Assembly: GCF_016097555.1 (NCBI RefSeq)
Contig: NC_054701.1
Location: 30,453,118 to 30,517,117, forward strand
Reading direction: 5' to 3'
DNA length: 64,000 nt
Source of the DNA: Gigantopelta aegis
Taxonomy: Eukaryota; Mollusca; Gastropoda; Neomphalida; Peltospiridae
How positions within the stretch are numbered: the stretch's first letter is position 1; every line of letters starts with the position of its first letter. A model generated the notes under the pieces. The model saw only the letters and a program-made list of their open reading frames with translations. It did no database searches and had not been told where the DNA came from. Positions 57,358-64,000 of the stretch are shown here, in pieces. The translations under genes and the position numbers were made by a program.

Positions 57358-58365
57358 ATGCCACGTCTCAGTGAACCGCAGAGAAACAATGCCATCGGCC
57401 GACTAGACGCAGGCGAATCCAGAACGGCCGTTGCCAGGGCATTCCATGTGTCCCCAAGCACCACCTCCAGACTGTGGGACCGTTACCAGCAACATGGATC
57501 AACACGTGACCTCCCTAGATCCGGTCGACCACGGGTCACTACCCCCGGGCAGGACCGCTACATCCGGGTACGCCACCTTCGGGAACGATTGACTACTGCC
57601 ACCTCCACAACCGCAGCAATACCAGGTTTGCGCAGGATATCCGACCAGACAATACGGAACCGCCTACGTGAGGTAGGAATTCGTGCCAGACGTCCAGTTC
57701 GAGGTGTCATCTTAACACCACAACACCGTCGACTCCGACTGCAGTGGTGCCAGATTCATCGACAATGGCCTCAACTGCGATGGAGACAGGTGTGGTTCAG
57801 TGACGAGTCCCGATTTCTGCTCCGACGTCATGATGGAAGATGTCGCGTGTATAGGCGTCGTGGTGAACGTTATGCGGCAAACTGCGTGCAGGAAGTGGAC
57901 AGATTCGGCGGGGGTAGTGTCATGGTGTGGGCAGCCATCTCACACACTGGCAGAACTGACCTGGTCCACGTGCAGGGCAACCTGAATGCACAGGGCTACA
58001 TTGACCAGATCCTCCGGCCACACATCGTTCCAGTTATGGCCAACGCCAACGCAGTGTTCCAACATGACAACGCCAGGCCTCACACAGCACGTCTCACAAC
58101 GGCTTTCCTACAGAACAACAACATTAATGTCCTTCCTTGGCCATCGATATCACCGGATTTGAACCCAATTGAGCATCTATGGGACGAGTTGGACCGACGC
58201 CTCCGACAGCGACAACCACAGCCCCAGACCCTGCCCGAGCTGGCAGCAGCCTTGCAGGCCGAGTGGGCCACCATCCCCCGGGACGTCATCCGTACTCTGG
58301 TTGCTTCAATGGGCAGGCGGTGCCAGGCAGTTGTCAACACACGCGGAGGCCACACCCGGTATTGA
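57358..58365 (+). CDS. Tc1-type DD34E transposase, copy B, intact
   Basis: 335 residues from the ATG at 57358; the frame extends upstream to 57307 without an ATG. It has paired helix-turn-helix regions with GRPR at 56-59 and an intact triad: D149 (WFSDESRF), D237 in HDNARPHTA, and E272 in [13 protein letters not shown]. It ends GGHTRY. It binds the terminal repeats and catalyses cut-and-paste movement into TA sites. No stops or shifts, and matched ends on both sides, so the copy may be active. Confidence 0.93.
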   Translation: MPRLSEPQRNNAIGRLDAGESRTAVARAFHVSPSTTSRLWDRYQQHGSTRDLPRSGRPRVTTPGQDRYIRVRHLRERLTTATSTTAAIPGLRRISDQTIRNRLREVGIRARRPVRGVILTPQHRRLRLQWCQIHRQWPQLRWRQVWFSDESRFLLRRHDGRCRVYRRRGERYAANCVQEVDRFGGGSVMVWAAISHTGRTDLVHVQGNLNAQGYIDQILRPHIVPVMANANAVFQHDNARPHTARLTTAFLQNNNINVLPWPSISPDLNPIEHLWDELDRRLRQRQPQPQTLPELAAALQAEWATIPRDVIRTLVASMGRRCQAVVNTRGGHTRY

Positions 58366-58943
58366 CTCCAGATGACCTTGACCTTGGTGGTGTGTCCTAT
58401 CACTTACTCACAATGGACTAGAGTGAATTGTGAACAATCCTGCAACATTTGGTAATTATCGGACTCACCATTCAATAATTAAATCAATTCTCCAAATGTT
58501 ACGACAATGTGGTTTTGCGTTTCTTCTTTTGAAGAGTATAGTATAGTTTTCTGGGTCATCGAGATATGCAAGCTACTTCAAGATAGAATAAACATTTTTC
58601 TCAAATGGACATTAAGTTGCATTTACTTAACCAACTTTCATAGACAGCCATGATACTTGATAAATTTGTTAGGGTCTTGACTATCAGAATGATAATGTAA
58701 AACAGCCAGAGTTTAAAATATGTTGATGACTTTTTTTTCACCTGCCTCATTTCTAGAAAATCTGCACAAACTAAAATTGTTTCTGGTGGATAATGCGATA
58801 ATCTTACTGCTCTGATTTTAAAATGCTGGTACACAAACACAAACTAATTATGCCTTATTTTTCCACAAGTATCCACTTCCCATTGCCACTTCCCATTGGC
58901 ATATACAAGAAAAGAAGATTTTTTTTTAATTCATCAATGTTAT

Positions 58944-58949
58944 TTTATT
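58944..58949 (-). promoter_or_regulatory. Poly(A) signal AATAAA of RPL18A
   Basis: The plus strand reads TTTATT here, giving AATAAA on the minus strand about 20 nt downstream of the RPL18A stop codon. Position and sequence suit a cleavage and polyadenylation signal. Confidence 0.5.
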
Positions 58950-58967
58950 TAGTTTTCCACGTTTCGT

Positions 58968-61677
58968 TTAGAAGGTGGTGTGTGGGCGACGCGTGGTGAA
59001 GCGCGAGGTGTGCAGTTTCCTGTCCACGCAGTGAGGCAGCGGGAACTTGATCTTGCTGTTCTGTCATTACAAACAAAAAACTAATTAATTAAATACAAAT
59101 AATTTTTTTGTTACTCTGCAATACAATATTTTTATCTGGTTAGAATTTTGTTAACATAATAAGTCTTTGAACAGGTCAGTACATACTACAGACTTTGACA
59201 TGGGGACACTGGTTAGGACAGAAGAAAAAAACAATGTGAGAAATGGCTGACCAAGGCGGTTTGATCTTATGGCCAATACACCTTAGGTGGGTTTTTTTGT
59301 TTAACGACACCACTGGAGCACATTAATTAATCGTCCGCTATTGGATGTCAAACATTTGGTAACTCTGACATGCAGTCATCGGAGGAAACCCGTTACATTT
59401 TTCCTAATGCAGCATGGGATCTTTTATGTGCGTTTTCCCACAGGCAAGAAAGCACATACCATGGCCTTTTTCCAGTTCTGGTGCACTAGTAGGAACGAGA
59501 AAAAAAAACCCCAGTTGAATGGATCCACCGAGGTGGTTCGATCCTACGACACAAGCACCTCAGGCGAGCATTCAACCAACTCAGCTAAATTCCGTCCCTG
59601 CACCTTAGATGAGCACTCTACAGACTGAACAAAGTAAAGCACAATACATTTCCCGTTCTGTGGCATCTTTCCATTACTCAAGTATTAATGAATAATTGTT
59701 GCATCAAAACACCTTTGATATATATCACTTAATTGTTACATCAAAACACCTTTGATATATATCACTTAATTGTTGCATCAAAACACCTTTGATATATACT
59801 GAACCGCAAAAGAAACGCGAGATTTTTAAATGTCATTTCTATATGGTAAATTATAACAATTTATTTCGGGGATGTAACTATCAATATTACAAGACATGCT
59901 GGTTTATGACTGAGACCCAAATTGCAGGTACCCTTTCAACTTTCCATGAAACGACACGCCAAAACGCACCTGTCTCGAAGGCCGTGGGTGGCAGTCGCAA
60001 ACAATTGTCATGAAAACCGAAATGCACGTGCATCTCGTGGAGTTATGGGTATAAAAACCAACTTGAGCCGCGTTCCTGGCATTCGTAATTTGCACGCATC
60101 AGGTATGACCCGATTGTCAGCAGCGCAGAGAGAACGAGCTATCGGCCGATTGCAAGCCGGGCAGCGTGCCCTGGTTGTTGCTAACGCTTACAATGTCCAT
60201 GTCAGCACCATCCATCGTCTACAGCAGCGGTACATCAACACCAACAGCATTGCAGACAGTCACCGCAGCGGGCGCCCCCGGTTGACCACGCCCAGGCAGG
60301 ACCGCTACATCAACCGGCAACACCTCCATGATCGCTTCAGAACGGCCAGCATGACAGCTCGCGCGACCATTGGCACTGGACAGCGACCCATTAGTGACGA
60401 CACGGTACGACGTCGACTGGCCGCCAACAACCTGTTTTGCCGACGTCCCGCTCGAGGACCTGTCCTCACCGCCCGCCACCGTCAGACACGACTACAGTGG
60501 GCTACACAGCACCAACATTGGCGGCATCAACAATGGAGGTTGATAGTCTTCTCTGACGAGAGCCGGTACTGCGTTTCCAACTCGGATGGCAGAGTGAGGG
60601 TGTGGCGTAGGAGGGGTGAACGCTACAGAGACGCATGTGTCCTGGAGAGAGACCCGTGGGGTGGCCAAAGCATCATGGTTTGGGGTGCTATAGGCCTGAA
60701 TCAGAGAATTGGGCCCCATTTGTTCCAAAATGTTGGTGCAGGCAGAGGGAATGGCATCACAGCGCAGCGCTACGTTGACCAGATTCTAACACCTCACATA
60801 GTGCCCTTCTTCACGCGTCACCATAACCACGTGTTCCAGCAGGATAATGCTCGCCCCCACACGGCCAGGATCACCATGGACTTCCTGCGTCAGCACAACA
60901 TCAGAACCATGCCGTGGCCGGCTCTCAGCCCTGATTTGAACCCGATTGAACACCTGTGGGATGAAATCCAGAGACGGCTTAACCAGGTGGTCCCACGGCC
61001 GACAACTCGTGTACAACTGGAGGCAGCTTTCCTGAGGGTGTGGGCACAGGTGCCAATGGCTTTTGTGAACCACCTCGTGCACTCCATGTACAGACGGTGT
61101 ATGGCCGTTTTGAACAGCCAGGGAGGACATACACGGTATTGAACATGTCACGCCCTACAATCTCGATGTGCTGGATCCCCCCACTACCTGAACACAGGCA
61201 AACGACCCAGAGACTGTGGTCAAAGTGCATCCAATAAATTGACTTTTATCAGATTTTTCAAAATTTATCTTTGATATTAATAAATTGAAACATATTTTCT
61301 CAGCCACACATGTGTCGCGTTTCTTTTGCGGTTCAGTATATATATCACTTAATTGTTGCATCAAAACACCTTTGATATATATCACTCCTGGTGCACTGGT
61401 TGGGAAAACACAATCAGAGATATGATTTAATCCAAGCACTCCACCAATTAAGAGTTCTAGATCCTGCTTCATATTCATTCAGAAGTGCACAAGATTTTTT
61501 TAAAAACGATTTGTACAAACTCATTTTTATCCACCAAGACATTAAAAATAAGTCTGAAAAACTCTTACTGGAACTGCTGGATGTTGGGTCTCCTGCACTT
61601 GTTTGCTTGAGTGGACTCCACACGAATAATCTGAATGAACGATGCTCTAGCACGATGTCTAGTGCCCATGTCAACGT
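58968..61677 (-). CDS. RPL18A: Ribosomal protein eL20 (RPL18A), 3' two exons only; gene continues past the right edge
   Basis: Minus-strand exon 61677-61569 (109 nt) follows acceptor GTATGTTTCAG and ends at donor CA|GTAAGA. It encodes [10 protein letters not shown]...IQII...[10 protein letters not shown], matching the eL20 stretch DMGARHRARAHSIQI...KCRRP..KQF. The terminal exon 59055-58968 encodes [14 protein letters not shown]...[12 protein letters not shown] and a TAA stop, matching the eL20 C terminus. A minus-strand AATAAA lies about 20 nt past the stop (58944-58949). eL20 is a large-subunit ribosomal protein. The earlier exons were sought up to 64000 and not found, so the 5' part lies outside. 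Oddities: the junction keeps frame only with the second AG (AACAG|C), which drops two usually conserved residues, and the C-terminal 20 residues are unusually divergent for this family. A slightly broken paralogue is therefore possible. The intron (59056-61568) carries a SINE and an intact mariner. Confidence 0.75.
59290..59600 (-). mobile_element. SINE (antisense), head type 3, tail type 2, in the RPL18A intron
   Basis: Left ttgtttaacgacaccactgg; right ttcaaccaactcagctaaatt as a near tRNA A-box reversed, with gtggttcgatcctacgac as B-box region. Confidence 0.75.
59694..59796 (+). repeat. 37-bp tandem repeat, split by the third mariner
   Basis: Unit starts aattgttgcatcaaaacacc; nearly three copies here and just over one after the transposon (61339-61385). 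Confidence 0.85.
59797..61338 (+). mobile_element. Second Tc1/mariner family, 1542 bp, intact
   Basis: Termini tactgaaccgcaaaagaaac and, in reverse, gtttcttttgcggttcagta, flanked by TA (59795-59796 and 61339-61340). Inserted into a gatatatatcac unit of a tandem repeat in the RPL18A intron. Ends and protein differ from copies A and B, but share the gaaacgc core in the TIR. Confidence 0.92.
60105..61142 (+). CDS. Tc1-type DD34E transposase, second family, intact
   Basis: 345 residues from the ATG at 60105, whose context ([16 protein letters not shown]) aligns with the start of the other transposase. A TATAAAAA box lies at 60050-60057. GRPR occurs at 56-59; catalytic D151 (VFSDESRY), D247 ([10 protein letters not shown]) and E282 ([13 protein letters not shown]), with 34 residues between the last two. 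It ends GGHTRY. The long upstream open frame from 59922 begins with a non-ATG codon and crosses the TATA box, so it is not used. No disruptive mutation seen. Confidence 0.93.
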   Translation: MTRLSAAQRERAIGRLQAGQRALVVANAYNVHVSTIHRLQQRYINTNSIADSHRSGRPRLTTPRQDRYINRQHLHDRFRTASMTARATIGTGQRPISDDTVRRRLAANNLFCRRPARGPVLTARHRQTRLQWATQHQHWRHQQWRLIVFSDESRYCVSNSDGRVRVWRRRGERYRDACVLERDPWGGQSIMVWGAIGLNQRIGPHLFQNVGAGRGNGITAQRYVDQILTPHIVPFFTRHHNHVFQQDNARPHTARITMDFLRQHNIRTMPWPALSPDLNPIEHLWDEIQRRLNQVVPRPTTRVQLEAAFLRVWAQVPMAFVNHLVHSMYRRCMAVLNSQGGHTRY

Positions 61678-62215
61678 CTGAAACATACAAAGTAATCTTT
61701 TAGTATGCAAAATCAAAATGTGTGCAACTGTGTAGCTACATAAATTTCCAAACTGACAACAATTTGATCACACCTCTCTCCTACCCCAAGATACACACAA
61801 AGTTCACTTAAAGGGACTGTTAATGCCACTGTAACATGTTTACAACAGATCCTTTTTGATAACTAAAATTACATATAAAACAGACCTTGCCTTTTAAGGT
61901 GCGCGGGTGCGATCGCGCTCGTACAGCGCACGTAATTTCAATCTGGCGAGTGTGAAAAATAACGCACGTTACACTTAACAAACAGTGTACGTAAAATACT
62001 TTTGTATATTGATTGCCACTATTTACCTTATGTAGCTGATAGAAAGATCCGTATAATAATACTAAAAAAAATGTTTTTACTATTAATTAGAAACAGTCCA
62101 CTTTTGTAAGGTAATAGTTTACAATGTCTGATACGGATAACTTACCTATACTGTTCATATAGTTATGACAAAAAGAGAAAAGGCATTGAATTAAATAGTG
62201 GCGTCTGTAGCCTCC
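61678..62215. other. RPL18A upstream intron or flank, no exon recognised
   Basis: Searched on the minus strand for the preceding eL20 exon without success. A small CpG-bearing patch (about 61897-61935) stands out in AT-rich DNA. Confidence 0.4.
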
Positions 62216-63442
62216 TTAAAGGAGGGGACAATTAAGGAATTTGGCCTGGTATGCATATTCAACAATATATAATGCACATTATTGCTTAATACCAACAAGT
62301 ATAATCGTATACTTAATTAATAAAACGGTTAAATGTGACGGCTATTATATATAACGAGCACAGCCATTTTGTACCATCCCAGTGAATACGCCCTCTGGCG
62401 AGCTGGTGGTTACGTAATACCTAACGTGTCACGTCAGGAATTAGTCTTCAAAATGAAGAAACAAAACATATCTCATTTTTGCAGATGCATCGCAATGTTC
62501 TGTAATTATATCCATCCTAGTAAGCCAGCACCAATTATATATTATTATTTTTGAATACAAAATAACCCACCATTGTCAAAGTGTTGAAATAACTGTATTA
62601 TGTTTCGTACATAAATTAACCCACGTACTGAAACAATAATCGGAGTGTTTTCTTCTTTTCTTTTCTTTTGTTTCTTGGTTAATTGGTCTTTTTTTTCCGT
62701 GGCCTTTCTGTGGTTCCTGATTGGCAGGTGTGTATTCAGACGGTCCCCAGACACCGTGTCTAGACACACTAAAAAGACGTGCCTCTTTTATGAAGATCAC
62801 AGGGTATTGTGTGATAACAGTACGGATACAGCTCAAATCGTAATGAACATTACCAACCGCCCTGCTTTATTACTGTAAGTAATTCTGTAAAACCCTTGAT
62901 TAAGTAGACTTTCCCATCTAAAATCACAAAACTGACCAATTACGTCGTCCCAAAGAAAAGAAAAGTATCACTTGGGTATCGTGAGTGGTAGTTTTTGCTC
63001 GAACGTGCCCTACCAATAGGCCTAATACTATGCATTTTTTCTTTGGATTTTTAAAAAAAGAAAGATACTATAACTCCATTTCGTTCTGTTGATGTAACCT
63101 GAAATATATTTAGTTAAATAGTTTATTATACTATCAAGTCATTTATGTTGTTTTACAAGTCAGGTTGATGAAAGCGAAGCACCTTGTAAATTAGAGCGTT
63201 TGTTTACACTGTGCATAGAGAAGATGGACGGAGCTGACGTCACTTCGCCCCAAGCTATACCACCGGACGTCACAAAAACGAAACAAAATGGCTGCCCCCA
63301 GTTAGCAGGAATAATCATGTTTTTTTTTATTAACTCTAAAATTACGCGTTTTTCATTTGTTAAAATGTCAGTATGTGTTGGTGGTCCGGGTATGCATCTT
63401 TCCAACACATAAGGCTCTTGTTTGAGTTGACCCTACCTTTAA
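62216..63442 (-). mobile_element. 1.2-kb non-autonomous DNA element, second full copy
   Basis: Starts ttaaaggaggggacaattaa and ends gagttgaccctacctttaa; internal blocks gcctggtatgcatattcaac, ctctggcgagctggtggtta and atggctgcccccagttagca are the reverse of those at 32659-33851. Confidence 0.65.
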
Positions 63443-64000
63443 TCAGGGCTATCGGGGTCAGATTATTTTTACTCTTGGAATTCTGCACGCACACGCTGGT
63501 CTACTTGACAACGTATTACCCATTGATGATGGTGTCTAAAATTATGGGGGTGGGGGGGGGGGGGATATGATCTTTATTATGGCATCCCCACGTTTGGAAT
63601 AAAATCCTTTGTAATGACAGAGTTTGTATATTTTGTTATCAACAACATTGGGGCCGTTCAAGATCAATGACGTAAACGCAGTCAGAGCCGTTCGTAACTA
63701 CTAACTAGTCTCAAATGACGTGTCACAAAATGTTGAATTAATTGTTGAATTAAAAATGCCACGTTAATGTCAATGTCCCAACCAACACTATCATTTGAAG
63801 TAATTGTAGGCCTACATTTCACGAGTTATTTAAAAACATGTTTTAATAATACGAGTCGGTAGTGCACACCTGAGATGTTTGGGTCATAGTTCATGAACCA
63901 CCTCCTCGGTACCAGTAGGTTTTCCCATCCCAACTATCCTAATCATGTTCGTTGTACATAATAATGAAATTCAAGACAAGTTGATTCCTATATAATTATG
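63443..64000. other. No feature recognised except a G run
   Basis: A G-rich homopolymer lies at 63544-63562. No coding sequence or repeat that I can support. Confidence 0.4.

Larger units (their letters stand above)
57041..58538 (+). mobile_element. Tc1/mariner element, copy B (1498 bp)
   Basis: Termini tactcttcaaaaaaagaaac and, in reverse, gtttcttcttttgaagagta, flanked by TA (57039-57040, 58539-58540). Same length as copy A at 18212-19709 but opposite orientation. Confidence 0.93.

Noticed and set aside
59922..60104. 61-codon N-terminal extension of the second mariner transposase
   Set aside because: Begins with a non-ATG codon and runs through the TATA box; the ATG at 60105 aligns with the start of the other transposase.
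61391..61716. Open frames of about 96-100 codons on both strands
   Set aside because: They are shadows of the RPL18A exon at 61569-61677, which is in another minus-strand frame with good splice sites.
63160..63412. Overlapping 70-82-codon frames on both strands
   Set aside because: They lie in the 1.2-kb repeat element and are not preserved in its other copy.

Overview
The window is nuclear DNA from an animal, most likely a mollusc (gastropod or bivalve). The basis is AT-rich DNA, spliced genes, very dense tRNA-derived SINEs with shared tails, Tc1/mariner elements, MITEs and LINE debris. The species call is inference from repeat style and protein similarity.

Three host genes can be read. 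A two-exon CARD plus death-domain adaptor (CRADD/RAIDD-like) lies on the minus strand at 26055-30208. A complete 18-exon ACAD9 (mitochondrial acyl-CoA dehydrogenase and complex I assembly factor) lies on the plus strand at 34566-54392 and encodes 633 residues. The last two exons of ribosomal protein eL20 (RPL18A) lie on the minus strand at 58968-61677; the rest of that gene is beyond the right edge. The RPL18A exons lie in frames where no long open frame reveals them.

The most unusual object is a 7.5-kb virus-like element at 8354-15863. It has long terminal inverted repeats starting AG and ending CT, and a 6-bp target duplication (tttaag), the integration signature of Polinton/Maverick elements. 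It is far shorter than a Polinton, and no PolB, integrase or capsid gene could be found. Its genes are a PC4-like ssDNA-binding domain joined to a truncated BIR (inhibitor-of-apoptosis) domain, a protein with an FtsK/HerA (A32-type) packaging ATPase domain carrying a 26-glutamine run, and a C2H2-finger protein with an acidic tail. TATA boxes precede the first two. All are broken (lost start, frameshifts, an in-frame stop, a nested MITE), so this copy is a fossil. It landed inside a MITE, and a LINE-tail element later landed inside its left inverted repeat.

Layout: 1-8.3 kb, LINE fragments, a decayed conserved gene (3840-5680), a SINE and a MITE; 8.35-15.9 kb, the virus-like element; 16-26 kb, tandem repeats, MITEs, mariner copy A (18212-19709) and a composite repeat; 26-30.2 kb, CRADD-like; 32-34 kb, a 1.2-kb non-autonomous DNA element; 34.5-54.4 kb, ACAD9; 57.0-58.5 kb, mariner copy B, inverted relative to A and nearly identical to it; 59-61.7 kb, RPL18A 3' end with a different intact mariner in its intron; 62.2-63.4 kb, a second copy of the 1.2-kb element. 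The host genes have unrelated functions and show no operon-like organisation; the repeats shape the region, including one ACAD9 splice acceptor that appears to use a SINE tail.
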